A DNA stretch of 64,000 nt, taken from Engraulis encrasicolus (taxonomy: Eukaryota; Chordata; Actinopteri; Clupeiformes; Engraulidae). The notes beneath the pieces are model-generated. The model was given only the letters and a program-made list of their open reading frames with translations, was not told the DNA's origin and did no database searches. Position 1 is the first letter of the stretch. Each line of letters begins with the position of its first letter. Shown here one piece after another: positions 14,119 through 26,935 of the stretch. A program made the translations under genes and the position numbers. The DNA lies in the NCBI RefSeq assembly GCF_034702125.1, contig NC_085865.1, positions 20,946,781 to 21,010,780 of the forward strand, in the 5' to 3' direction.

Positions 14119-15318
14119 CCTGTTTGTGGTACAGTATAACAGATATTATATTCTGTATAACTGCTGACAGGCAGTGTGCAATTAATACAGCATGGGAAAC
14201 CAGTAGATCTTCCAGGAGAAATGGACCGCAGTTCCATAGATGCTGAAAATATAAACAGAAGAATGTAATGACCTTGTCTGCTCTCCCATCTTGGTTGATA
14301 TTCATTGTATTGCTGCAGGGTTAAGTGAGATTGTAGTCTAGTCAACATGCGGTATATTGTTGTGTTAAGGAAGAGCAATAAAAGGCACTGGTGCATCAGT
14401 GTCAAGGACGAAAATGGCAAAACAAACCACCAATCTTGATTTCATTTTATATGATTCTGTTTCTGCCATTTTTGTGATTTTTTTGTGTGTCTTGTACCGT
14501 GTGTACTACCTGACTGTGAGACAAGTTTGCCCTTGGGACAATAAAATGAATTCCTCTGACTGAGCTCACCTGAACAGCCAGTGCGCCACACTTGCCAAAC
14601 AATGAAGAAGCTGAGGGCCAGAGAAAGTGGAGGAAGGTGAGAAGACAAAGCGATGTGGGACACGCGTCAGGCACCCGGGTGATCAATCCCAAAGATGTGA
14701 GCTGCTGTGACACCCCAAAAATCGGTGGTAATCCCACCCTCATTACATGATGAAAACGGTGCCATATTTTCGGCTCGGGTGTAATTAATCTCCTGTTAAT
14801 GACAATCGTCAGGAGAACCTCAAGGCTCGTTATCTTAATGAGCGTGGAATTCGCCACATCAGCCTTTGAAGTCTTTAGAGAAATGCCAGGCACCTTGAGT
14901 TTGTGGTGGATACTCCCTGTGGAAGGAATAAAGAAAAGTTGCGTAACTTCCACTTACTTCAGAGAATACAGACCACAGAGACTACAAGTAGCCTAATGTT
15001 CTCAACGTTGTTTTGTTTGGTCCTTGGGGTTTCTGCTGTGTGCCGTAGGGCAGTGGCTGTCAACATGCTGAAACCCTCAGTTGCATAGGCCTGTACTCTT
15101 GTCCACAGTCAGGAGATAGTGAGACAAAGAGTTTACGGCATTGCAATTGTACTGAAAATCCTTTATACTCCTTTTGGCACTGCATGTGAATGTGTGTTTC
15201 AGCCAGTCTAGCCAACATGTCAGGAAAGGAATGGAAAAAGATTGCAAGAACACACACGCAAGCATGTAGCTGTCTGTGAACATTCTCATTTATCCAGGTC
15301 ACATGATCCAAATGGTTT
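14117..15318. other. Unique sequence with a possible regulatory island
   Basis: A LINE-like 3' tail (CCCTTGGGACAATAAAATG) lies near 14531. The segment at about 14690-14900 is non-repetitive, with GTGTAATTAATCTCC and TTAATGACAA homeodomain-type cores, and could be a conserved non-coding element. That is inference. No exon recognised. Confidence 0.35.
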
Positions 15319-15431
15319 AGTTGTAACAGGGGTGGGGAACCTATGTCTTGAGGGCTATTTACGGATTATCCCCCCCCCCCCCCCAATGTATTTTTTTATG
15401 TTATACAGTTTCACATGAACATATGACTTGT

Positions 15432-16574
15432 ATAGAATATGGGAAGAGGCTGTGCATAGTATAGGGTGAATGGGACAACATCCTGTGCCCGTTTGGCCTT
15501 GATCCAGTTTAAAATTTTATGCAGGATGCATTATTCCAAAGCTAGACTGGCAAAAATATTTGAGAATGTCAATGAAAATTGTAGTAGATGTCATACTGCC
15601 CCTGGAAAGTTAACACACATGTTTTGGTCATGTCCATCCTTGAACTCATTTTGGTCTGGAGTATACATAACAATATCAGAAGCCATAGGAATAGAATGTC
15701 AGCCTCAATTTTTGGAACCATGCCACTTGATGACAGAGGTACCTCAAGGTTCAAAGATATAATAGCCTTTTCCACTCTGATAGCTAGGAGACAAATTCTG
15801 TTACACTGGAAATCTTCCTGCCCACCAAAATTATCTGTATGGCTGACTGATCAGTGGTGTAGTCTACGTAGAACGCGGGTATACGGAGTATACCCACTTC
15901 TAAATTTCAGGGATTTCAGTATACCCACTTAAAATGGATTGATCCATTGTTTTGAATAGCACAAATATATACAGTATACCCACTTCAAAAAATGCTCAAA
16001 TATACAGTATACCCACCATAAAAAAGTAGACTACACCACTGTGACTGATCTAATGCTGTACCTAAAATTAGAAAAGATTAAATATACACTACGAAGATCC
16101 AAAGACCGCTTTTATGGTATCTGGAATCCATTAATAAAATATTTTGAAATGCTCAAGACACTTCCCGAGAATCCATAAGAGTAAACCATCAATATCTGAT
16201 GGCCAAGACCTACAGAAGTTAAGTGAATATGGTTATTCAGTCCCCTCTTTGTTATGTTTGGTAGGAACATGTAGGCCTACATATATGCATATACATTGTT
16301 ACTGTTGTTTCACTACTCATTGGTTGAATTTGTATTTGTCAGATAACTACTTGTTTTGTTTCCATTTATGTATGGTGTAATATGTATATGTATAAATGAC
16401 TCACTGATGTTTTATTGCATTGATCTTGTGGGTAGACGCACAGTAGTTCTGTGGGTGGGGGGTGGTGGGTTGGGTGAAATTTGAAATGTTTAAAACACCA
16501 ATATCTATATCTTGAGCCAAGAACGTAACTCTGTTTTGTGTTTAATAAAAAGAGATTTAAAAAAAGAAAGGAAA
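15432..16574 (+). mobile_element. 5'-truncated L1-type LINE, ORF2 C-terminus and 3' UTR
   Basis: A piece of 1,143 bp inserted into the surrounding MITE with an exact 11-bp target duplication ATATGACTTGT (15421-15431 and 16575-16585). Translation of 15466-15850 shows the cysteine/histidine-containing C-terminal segment typical of vertebrate L1/Tx1 ORF2: a HYSKARLAKIF motif, a CSRCH pair, then LTHMFWSCPSL and FWSGV. At least one frame change occurs around 15740. The frame resumes after the inner MITE with a LYLKLEKIKYTLRRS-like segment. The end is A-rich (AATAAAAAGAG and a purine-rich tail). The copy is truncated and not functional. L1 superfamily placement follows from these motifs; the clade is inference. 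Confidence 0.85.
15852..16041 (+). mobile_element. hAT-type MITE inserted into the LINE
   Basis: Inverted ends CAGTGGTGTAGTCTAC and GTAGACTACACCACTG match perfectly over 16 bp. An exact 8-bp duplication TGACTGAT flanks the 190 bp (15844-15851 and 16042-16049). An internally deleted relative is at 42375-42459. Confidence 0.93.
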
Positions 16575-16806
16575 ATATGACTTGTTTTGTACAGAAATTA
16601 CAGTTGCAATACAATTAATTAAGATATATTTTCAGGGGACCTTGTGAAGGTGGGATATTTTGTAAAGATGGCCATCTTGGTCAAAACAGGCCTAAAGCGT
16701 ATGGGGAAATGCTGGTTTGTGTTCATAGTACGACCCTTGGAGGACTTGCGTAATTAAATTTGAAGTGGCCCTCAAATGAAAACGGTTCTCCATCACTGAG
16801 TTGTAA

Positions 16807-17507
<701 letters not shown>

Positions 17508-17736
17508 TGGCGGACAGAAAGTATACTGCCTTGATGATTTGTTGGGCTTGGAGAAGACGTCGGAAAAATAAGATGTGGTTCCTGGGGAGAGTGGGGAACA
17601 CTTCACATGTGTGCTCTGGAGCTGAGGAAAGGTCAGGCGAGCTGGATGAGGTGAAATGAAGACCAATTTCCACTGAAGGGCAGCCAGAGCCAGCTCAAGG
17701 TAGACGGACAGCTCTGCTGGTACTGCTGCCTCCAAT

Positions 17737-17756
17737 GTGGGTGTGTGTGTGTGTGT

Positions 17757-17838
<82 letters not shown>

Positions 17839-17871
17839 ATATGTTCGTGTGCGTTTTGGAAGGAGAAAGAT

Positions 17872-17925
<54 letters not shown>
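17737..17925. repeat. (GT)n microsatellite, two blocks
   Basis: GT blocks at about 17740-17835 and 17873-17925 around a 35-bp unique spacer. Confidence 0.96.
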
Positions 17926-17926
<1 letters not shown>

Positions 17927-18263
17927 ATACTTGTGTGCTTGTTTGAGGTAGAGCGTGGGTGTTGGAAATGATGAGTGTGTGTGGGTGTGTGGGTGTTTGC
18001 GGGGAGAGGGTGTTGGGGGTCGTACATGGGTGGGGAGTGTGTTTGATGTCTTCATTGCTTTTGATGGCTTCAAACGCACACAGACTGGCCCATCCAAAAT
18101 AATCTTGTTACTCTGTTAATCCTGGCGTAACCTGGGAAGAATTGCAGAAACCCCAAAAACCTGATTAATTCTCAGTCTAGCCTGGAAGTATAGGCCTACA
18201 TATCAGCCATCTTTTTTGTGTCTTTTCTGTGATCTTTTATGTAAGTGTAGAGGCATATTTTAA

Positions 18264-19352
18264 CCCTATCGCGCCGGATGCATCATATATGTCTCATCAA
18301 ATTCAAAGCCCTCTCCACGCTGACACAAAAAAAAATCGATCTGAAAAACATCCTGCGTGTCATTTCCAAACGTCCTGCACTACACGGAAACCGCCACAAG
18401 AGAGCAGCGCTCGACAACAAGTTGACCACAGCTCGGCGAAAAACAGGAAAATGGGGTAGAAGCGGTTTCCCTGACCGACGCTGAGATTTCGTCAAATTGC
18501 ATAAGGTTTGTGTACAAATTTCCGAAATATAACTCTATATCCTTTAATTTGAACACTTGCTTTGTGCAATTAAGCAAGGAAGAGTTTATATTTGTACACC
18601 GTGTTGCAGAGAGATCGTGCTAAAACTGATGAGACATATAAGCACCATCCGGCGGTGGCAGGAAGTCAGCCATCAATGCATTTGCTCCATAGGGAAACTT
18701 ACAAAGCACACCACGACGATCGTTTAACAAAACACACAAGTTGTTTTACTTCAAGACAAAGATATTGCCTTAAGAAACAGGTTTTACTTGCAATTTTGAA
18801 AATGTAATGCAAAATGTTGAAATTATGATCTCGTAAAAAATGCATTGAAGTGAATGGAGAAATGGTCCAATTGTAGTAATGGACCCATATATTCAAATTA
18901 CACATCAAAAATGAATAATGATCTATATATTATACTCATAAATAGGTTGTTGAGCATTCGATCAGCTATGTTTTTACATAGATTTAAAAAAATTACCCAA
19001 CCAGGCTGTGGGAAATGTAAAATATGGTCCTGCTAAAACAAGGATAGGCTTAAAAAAATGGCAGGATCTCACTAAATATTTAAAGATAATCCTCAAATTA
19101 AATTGTCTGATAACTTTTTTAAATTAAAAAAAAGTGGTAAATGCATAAAAAGTCATTTTTCAATGGTCATGAAATTGGAATTTTCATTCATTAAAAGCCT
19201 GATGCATCATATATGATGCATTAAATATCTCAGCGACCTTAACAAAATTTTGCATTTTTTTTTTTACATTTCTTATAAGGGACCAATATTGAAGCAAATT
19301 CCAAAAAAATAGAATTTTCTCTCATTGCTTTCATGGTTCAGGTTTCACAGGG
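18264..19352. mobile_element. Possible non-autonomous TTAA-site (piggyBac-type) element
   Basis: The 1.09 kb block begins TTAA-CCCTATC and ends CACAGGG-TTAA, so TTAA tetramers flank CCCT/AGGG ends. GATGCATCATATATG occurs near both ends (18278 and 19201, the latter within a longer palindrome). No transposase frame. The inverted match beyond CCCT is weak, so the assignment is tentative. Confidence 0.42.
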
Positions 19353-20015
19353 TTAAATACAGTAAATTTTTTTGATTTTCTCATGGATTTCTCAACATTT
19401 CTTCTAAAGCAATATACAAACGTACACTCTTTCATAGATTTTCTTTTAGTTTCTTAAAACTGAACTCTTCTAACTTCTGACAATCCTACAGTTCATTGCA
19501 AAAGACACTTCACACAAATTCATCACCAAATAATGGCATATAACCAAACCTGGGTTGGACTTGACTTGACTGTCAAATACAGTAGGCCTACTTATAGCAA
19601 GAAATTGAAATTCAACAATCCAGGACAACAAATCAAAATGTTGCATTGTGCTGCTGTGAGATATCTATAACGTATGGATTGTTTGAAATTTAAATTTAAT
19701 AAAATTTTAATAAACAGGTGTTTGTTGATCCAAGCTTGTGCTGCGTGTACTTGTACTGTATGAAGCTGATTGGAATGTGTTTTGAGAGTGCAGTGCTGAT
19801 ATGTTCTGAAATGGAAACCCACACAGTTTCTCAAGAACCACCCCGGTTCCAAGGGCAGACCCCAATAACCCACAAACACATTGGCAATATCAGGATTCCA
19901 CAGTCCAGGCAGGTCATAAACAGAGACGTCCTTTATTATTATTTTCCCTTCTGCCATAGTTCATGTTTCATGCTGCTATATAAAGCGTTTCTCTGTCTCG
20001 AACAGATGGGGAACA
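19353..20015. other. Unassigned AT-rich sequence
   Basis: Nothing recognised. An open frame at 19718-20119 runs into the CT array and has no recognisable domain. Confidence 0.45.

Positions 20016-20111
<96 letters not shown>
20016..20111. repeat. (CT)n microsatellite
   Basis: About 95 bp of CT with two GTC interruptions. Confidence 0.97.
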
Positions 20112-20339
20112 CTGAGTGATGCCATGGTAGGATTCCATTCCAAGTCCTATTTTTGTAAGGTGAAAAAGGAAAACACATCTTGTAGCCTGTCTGTGCCTTC
20201 AGCTTCGCTTATATTCCCATCTGTGCCTGCAGACTCGACTTCACACGCCACACTGGCGATAGCCCTACATTTGGACTGTATTCACAGTGGGGAAGCAAAA
20301 AACAACATTTCAAATGCAAAGCTGTGGCGTGTGGCATGT

Positions 20340-20379
20340 GTGGCGTGTGTGTGTGCGTGTGTGTGTGTGTGTGTAGTAA

Positions 20380-20414
<35 letters not shown>

Positions 20415-20444
20415 CAGAGAGACAGAGAGACAGAGAGAGAGAGA
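20340..20444. repeat. GT / GA / GACA microsatellite
   Basis: Short GT run followed by GA and GACAGA repeats. Confidence 0.95.
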
Positions 20445-21686
20445 TTATGTATGTGTGTGTTTTTGTGTGAGCAAGAGTTGATTTCCCTTTAGTAAAAATG
20501 GCTTGGATTATTATTATCGGAGTGCAAGGGTGGTGTAATTTACAATAACCATATGAGCAATGAGAACTGTATGAATATAAAACTTGGGTGCATGTTTATT
20601 TTTTTGACAAAGAGCTGGGCTGTTTGAGTGTCGTTGGTTGTGACGGGCTCTTTCTGACAGAGAGTTCAAAACCAAGAAGGCTACTACAAGCATCATCATG
20701 TTCATGTTGTGGTGTTTTACAGCGTTTTGGTGGGTTACAAGAAATCACAAAGCCCAAACACAAAGGGAGTTTGTTTGTGAACACCAACTGAGTCAAGGAC
20801 GTGTAACAGTTGAATTTTCATTCAAGAGAAAGACAGTTGTGCTCATACATATTTTTTTTCAGATTTACCAAAGATCTCTAAACAAGCAAGACTAGTCTAA
20901 AAAAAGTAAGCAAGTCACATACAAGTGTAATTAAAAAAAAAACATACCTTTGTCAACAAGTCAATGCAAACTTAGTTCCTTTTACAAGCAATCAGACAAG
21001 TCAAATAGGATATTGCTAGTCTTGAATTGACACATTTTTATCTCTCTTTTTTTAAAACCAAAACAAACACCTGGTATCCAAAAGGTGTGCGGGACACTAC
21101 AGTACAAAACACATGCTGTTGGGCCAGCAACTCTTAAAGTCATCGACACAGGGAAACAAGTGGCACGTTGGTGGCACAACCACAACAAGAGAACTGCACA
21201 TGATTGATACGCTCACCAGTCTTATCTGGTGGAGATACACCTGTGCTATGTATAACCTTCAATGTTTTTTTCTTCTCTATTTATTTAATTACTAGCGTTA
21301 TTTCATTTTTTGCTTCGAAAAACCCCCTAGAAGAAAGCAATTACCTGACTGCGACATCAAGGAGAGAGTCTTTGGGTTTGACCTTGCTTGCACTGGGATA
21401 CCTCATTTAGAAAAACACTCTCGCAATGCATCATGGGATATTGCAAACTTAATTTGGGGAAGCCATAACAAAATTGGATACATACAATATTAATGGTAAT
21501 GGCTAGCCAGAGACCTGCTATGATATTTTGGTGATGGTGCTTGCGTTTGCAAAGATGGGTTTGTGGTGTTTATTCACGGCAAGGCTTCAAATAGCCCCGA
21601 GAAGATTTTTGAAAATCACTTAAAACATTTCGTCTCGTCTCTAGCCCATTAAAATGTCAGACACTCCACTGCATCTGCCATCCAGT
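20445..21686 (-). other. Region downstream of tmem200c, probable 3' UTR in part
   Basis: AT-rich, mostly non-repetitive sequence immediately 3' of the tmem200c stop codon on the minus strand. AATAAA-type hexamers on that strand occur near 20596 and 21278, but which is used cannot be told from sequence alone. Confidence 0.35.
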
Positions 21687-23435
21687 CTAGTCTATGCTCT
21701 CGATTTCCTCGTCGTCCAGAGTGGCGTCCGACTGAGAGATCATAATGAGTTTGTCTCGCTTGGAGTATTGCCTGCACATCCCGCCCTGCCCGTCCTCCAC
21801 CTCATCTAGATCATCCCCGTCCTGATCGTCCGAGGTGTTTTCAGTCTGGTCCTTATCCAACACCTCCATGGACGTCCCTCGACTGAGCTGTGCGGCGTCC
21901 GATGATTCGAATGACTCCCCCACCAGGTCCCCGAGCTTAACGTAACCCAAGCTGCTGCAGCCACCTCCACCAACACCACTGCCGCCGCCTCCCCCAGCAT
22001 AGGCATCCAGCCGCGGGCAGCTGAGCCGGCGCGACCGCTCCGTCTGCCACTGCTTGGGGCTGGACGGGCAGACGCCCAGGTCGACGGACCTGGAGTAGTC
22101 CGACAGGGCGCTGAGGGACAGGTGTGAGCCAGTCACCTTGGGGCTGGGGGAGGCGGGCAGCAGCTGCACCTGCGAGCCCTGGGGGGAGATGGGGGAGGCC
22201 CCCAGCAGGCTGCCGCTGCTCTTGTACACCTCCACAGAGTCCTGCGAGAGAACGGTGGTGTGCGCCGCGCGCCCCGTCTCCACCTTGGCCTCCGTGGTGC
22301 AGCCCACGTGCCGCACGGTCAGCGGCCGGTGCGGGTGGTCCGGGCTGTCGCCGGAAGAGTCTGTGTTTTCCCGGTTGGCCCGTTCGACCTTCATGGAAGC
22401 CCGTCTGTCCTCCATCACCAGGTTGTTGAGCTTGATCATGGGGAGGGTGAACGCGTTCACCGACGACGGGACGAGCGTTCGCGCCTCCCACTGCCTGGAA
22501 ATAGACGCCGACCTGTCCAGCCTGTTCTGTTCCCTGTAGATGCTGTACACCGTGTCCGTGAAGTTCTGCCTGTCGAGCGACGAGCACTCGAACTTCCCGA
22601 ACGAGTGGCGCCTCGACGGACTGAGGCCCTCGAAGTCCAGCTTGCCGTCCCCCCCCTGCGGCCACGAGCTCGTAGCCAGCAGCGCGGCCGTGTACATGGC
22701 GCTGGGCTTGGCGTCCACGCCTTTGGACTGCACGTAGTTGACGAAGCCGTTGAGCGGCACGTTCTCCTTAGTCCGCAAGCTGTGGATGTCGATCACGGTG
22801 GAGTAGATGTCTCTGAGGTTGATGATTTTGGTCTTCTTGTCGCGGTTCTCGTGCAGCACCGCGTTGGCGCAGATGAACAGGAAGATCCCGATGCCCATGA
22901 TGAGGGGGCCCAGCACCTTCAGCCGGTCCGAGTACAGGTGCGTTTTCAGGAACTGCGCGAAAAACCCCAACTCCGGCGCCGGTTGGTCCGCCACTTCGCT
23001 GAAGTTCACCGAAGCCAAATCCGCATCCAAGTGGTACAGGAGCTTCCCGCTGCCGCCACCGGTTGACGTCCAGTTGGCCAACTGGCCCAGCCTCTTATCA
23101 TGGAGGCTCTCCAGCACTGAGGCCTTCGAGGTCTGAGGTGGTGGCGATGGTGGTGGGGGTGGTGGTGGTGGTGATGGCAGACCCACGTACTGCGGACTCT
23201 CCTTGGGCCAGTAGCCCAGCACGGCTAGAGCGATGCCCACCAGTAGAATGAGGATGCCCACGGCCGCCACCAGCCCCGAGATGGAGAACAGCTTCAGCTT
23301 GCCCTTCACCACCACCACCTCGTTCTTCCTCTTTTTCTTGGCTTTCCGCTTGCGCTTGTTCTCGGCGCGGTTCTTGGAGCGCAGGGAGTCCTGGCGCCCC
23401 CGGGAGATTCTCAGGAGCCCACCGGTGGCGATCAT
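21687..23435 (-). CDS. tmem200c: Transmembrane protein 200C
   Basis: A 582-residue two-pass membrane protein of the TMEM200 family, whose molecular function is poorly known. It starts MIATGGLLRIS, as TMEM200C proteins do, followed by a lysine/arginine-rich segment (residues 27-38) and VVVVKGKLKL. The first membrane helix is about 50-74 and is followed by GYWPKE. A loop holds a proline run (about 88-100) and NWT and NFS glycosylation sequons (121, 144). The second helix is about 174-193, then the family signature AVLHENRDKKTKIINLRDIY. The long serine-rich tail includes KLIMIS near the end and an acidic C-terminus. Length and single-exon coding structure fit the family. The HENRDKKTKIINLRD block and start favour the C paralogue over A or B. 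GC content is well above the neighbourhood. No coding disruption is seen. Confidence 0.93.
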   Translation of the reverse strand: MIATGGLLRISRGRQDSLRSKNRAENKRKRKAKKKRKNEVVVVKGKLKLFSISGLVAAVGILILLVGIALAVLGYWPKESPQYVGLPSPPPPPPPPSPPPQTSKASVLESLHDKRLGQLANWTSTGGGSGKLLYHLDADLASVNFSEVADQPAPELGFFAQFLKTHLYSDRLKVLGPLIMGIGIFLFICANAVLHENRDKKTKIINLRDIYSTVIDIHSLRTKENVPLNGFVNYVQSKGVDAKPSAMYTAALLATSSWPQGGDGKLDFEGLSPSRRHSFGKFECSSLDRQNFTDTVYSIYREQNRLDRSASISRQWEARTLVPSSVNAFTLPMIKLNNLVMEDRRASMKVERANRENTDSSGDSPDHPHRPLTVRHVGCTTEAKVETGRAAHTTVLSQDSVEVYKSSGSLLGASPISPQGSQVQLLPASPSPKVTGSHLSLSALSDYSRSVDLGVCPSSPKQWQTERSRRLSCPRLDAYAGGGGGSGVGGGGCSSLGYVKLGDLVGESFESSDAAQLSRGTSMEVLDKDQTENTSDDQDGDDLDEVEDGQGGMCRQYSKRDKLIMISQSDATLDDEEIESID

Positions 23436-23480
23436 GGCTGCGGCTGCGGCGGCGGCAACGAGGCTGGGAGTTCAGTTAAC

Positions 23481-23515
23481 CATCCTGCGAGAGTGAGAGA
23501 GAGAGAGAGAGAGAG
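23481..23515 (-). promoter_or_regulatory. tmem200c: Splice acceptor and tiny upstream ORF of tmem200c
   Basis: Upstream of the start codon on the minus strand a CT-repeat tract ends CTCTCGCAG, a good splice acceptor, with the exon probably starting at 23484. Directly after it is ATG GTT AAC TGA, a three-codon upstream ORF (23472-23483) 37 bp before the main ATG. This implies a non-coding first exon farther right, not located here. Confidence 0.55.
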
Positions 23516-23654
23516 AAAACACACATTATCAGTTTGGCATCATTCATGTAGTGTTAAGAATATGCGCACAACCCATCAAACAGGTGCTGGATCAAAAGTC
23601 AAAGTAAAGAAGAATCAGCACACTGTTGCTTCTCAACAATCTGAAAGAAAGCGT

Positions 23655-23943
23655 GAAACCCCACCTGGGAAACTCCAACTCCCATTGTCATTGTGACACA
23701 GCACTCCACAGCACACAAGTGTTCACTGCGCACTGCACGCAACAAAATTGCATTTATGCCTCACCCGTGCAAGGGGGCAGCCCCCAATGGGACGGTACCA
23801 TGCTCAGGGTACCTCAGTCATGGTGGAGGATGTGAGAGAGCACTGGTTAACTACTCCCCCCACCAACCTAGCAGGTCAGGAGTCGAACGGGCAACCTTTG
23901 GGCTACAAGTCTGATGCCCTATCCGCTTACCCATGACTGCCCC
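23655..23943 (-). mobile_element. tRNA-derived SINE, near full length
   Basis: On the minus strand it starts GGGGCAGTCATGGGTAAGCG, carries a B box GTTCGACTCC, then CATGACTGAGGTACCCTGAG and a tail ATGGGAGTTGGAGTTTCCCA. The copy at 8820-8996 is a shortened relative. It lies in the presumed 5' intron or flank of tmem200c. Confidence 0.85.
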
Positions 23944-24420
23944 GTGTTAATTGTACGTTTGACAATAAATCAGTGAGCACCAACAGTATGTGGATTTTTT
24001 TTCTTGGTATCATGTATGTACCATTTTACAAGCAGTATATCATGAAACTAAACCACCTGCATGCATGTTCTTGAGACCTTTAGCTGTCATGTTTAATCAC
24101 TAACCCAGAAAAATGAGCTGTGCCATCGTTAATCAGTTCGTTAATCATTTTAGTGAATGATTTTTTAAAAAGTGTGCCAAGACACAAGTACTACATGTAT
24201 GAGAAAGAGAGGACGCACATGATCCGTTTTCCATAACTACCTAGAGTAATGCATGGAGTGTACCATAAAATACACCACCTGCATCATGCATATTCTTGAC
24301 ATCCTTAGCTGGCATGCTTAATGACTAACCCAAATCAGTCAACTGTATTGTGGAAGCTAATCCTTCTAAACAACACAAGGGGGTTGCTACAGTACAACGC
24401 TTGGTGCTAATGCTTCTTGT
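23944..24420. other. Unassigned sequence upstream of tmem200c
   Basis: Contains a diverged repeat of about 250 bp spacing: ACCACCTGCATGCATGTTCT near 24052 and ACCACCTGCATCATGCATAT near 24274. No exon recognised. Confidence 0.45.
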
Positions 24421-24579
24421 CCACTGCCGGTTTTCTGGTAGGCCTACAGCGCGACACAGTGCGACTCAGCCGCCACTTTTTGCTTTCGATTGAGCTGTGA
24501 TGTGCCTATTCGAAAAGCAAAAAATGGCGGCCGAGTCATGCTTTGTCGAGTTGTAGGGCTACCAGAAAACCAGCAGTGG
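24421..24579. mobile_element. Hairpin MITE (CCACTGCCGG family), copy 1
   Basis: Inverted ends CCACTGCCGGTTTTCTGG and CCAGAAAACCAGCAGTGG. The interior also pairs (GCCGCCACTTTTTGCTTT with AAAGCAAAAAATGGCGGC), so nearly the whole 159 bp can form one hairpin. Second copy at 49395-49545. Confidence 0.85.
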
Positions 24580-24586
24580 AAAAGAG

Positions 24587-24750
24587 GCATAAGGCACCCA
24601 TCTATGAATGGGCTTGCATGCCCATGGCCATGGGGATCCGGGTTCGAATCTGACCTGGGTCATGTCCCCCATCTCTCTCACCTGATTTCCTGTCATTTCC
24701 TGTGTGACTGTCTATCTTAACTGTCCTGTCCCAACAAAGGCTAAAATGTC
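24587..24750 (+). mobile_element. Degraded tRNA-derived SINE
   Basis: A B-box-like GGGTTCGAATC and the downstream TCTCTCNCNTGATTTCCTGTC block resemble the SINE at 45096-45264. The head is degraded. Confidence 0.55.
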
Positions 24751-25918
<1,168 letters not shown>

Positions 25919-26041
25919 TAACACACACACACCACGTGCACGCACACACACATGTGCACGCACAGACACAGACACAGACACAGACACAAAAACACGCACA
26001 CACAGCCGCACGCACACAAACACACACACACACGCGCACGT

Positions 26042-26122
<81 letters not shown>

Positions 26123-26127
26123 AACAC
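25919..26127. repeat. (CA)n microsatellite with GACA and CGCA steps
   Basis: Imperfect CA with an ACAGAC block at about 25963-25986, then about 75 bp of pure CA. Confidence 0.96.
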
Positions 26128-26736
26128 AGGTAGTGCAGACCCATCAGCCAGTCAGTAAATGTGGTCAGGACACTGTATCTGTATCTGTATCTGTGTAGGA
26201 CATGGCTGGGGAGTGAGGACGGATGAGATGTGGCACCTGACAACTGGGGCTCGCTCGCCATCACTGTCAAACAACTCATGATCTATGATATACAGTACGG
26301 ATGGGGAGCAGGCTCCAGATGGGATGCAATCGGAATACAAAGATCCGGCAGGTAGGTGTAATTTCGAAAGAAGGAACGAAGGAAGGAAGGAAGGAAGGAA
26401 GGAAGGAAGGGTAACACTTCCAAATAAGGGGCCATAATTAACAGTAAAGTAGCTACAACCTAATACTTAAGTAAGGGTTAATAATCATTACTTAATGCCA
26501 CATTAGACACATATTAATTGTTATTAATGCATTAGTAAGCAGTTACTTAACTATTAGATAACTATTACCTTGTGTTACAAGTTAATAGCATATTATTATT
26601 TAACTAATAGATAAGTAAGGGCACAGTTAATAGTTAAGTAGCTATCAGGTCATACTTAACTAAGGAACAAAATTATCACTTACTTAATACAAAAGTAAGG
26701 CATAACTAATGGATACATAATACATAATACTTGGGG

Positions 26737-26935
26737 TTTGGGACCCTTATGTTAGAGTTGGCTGAGGATAACTAATGGTTAATTAATAGATAGATATTGG
26801 TGTTTGGGACCCTTATATTAGAGTTGGCTGCGGATAACTAATGGTTCATTTATCGATAGATATTGGTGTTTGGGACCCTTATAATAGAGTTGGCTGAGCA
26901 TACCTAATAGTTAAGTAATTAATCTACTGTGACAT
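26737..26935. repeat. 66-bp direct repeats inside the palindrome, left arm
   Basis: TTTGGGACCCTTAT recurs at 26737, 26803 and 26869, exactly 66 bp apart, each followed by AGAGTTGGCTG. Confidence 0.9.

Larger units (their letters stand above)
15327..16798 (+). mobile_element. hAT-type MITE split by a LINE insertion
   Basis: Left end CAGGGGTGGGGAACC and right end GGTTCTCCATCACTG are imperfect inverted repeats. Exact 8-bp target duplications AGTTGTAA flank the whole 1.47 kb (15319-15326 and 16799-16806). Without the LINE, about 320 bp of MITE remain. Confidence 0.9.

Noticed and set aside
22260..23066. 268-codon frame on the plus strand
   Set aside because: It lies antisense within tmem200c and is open because of the high GC content of that gene.
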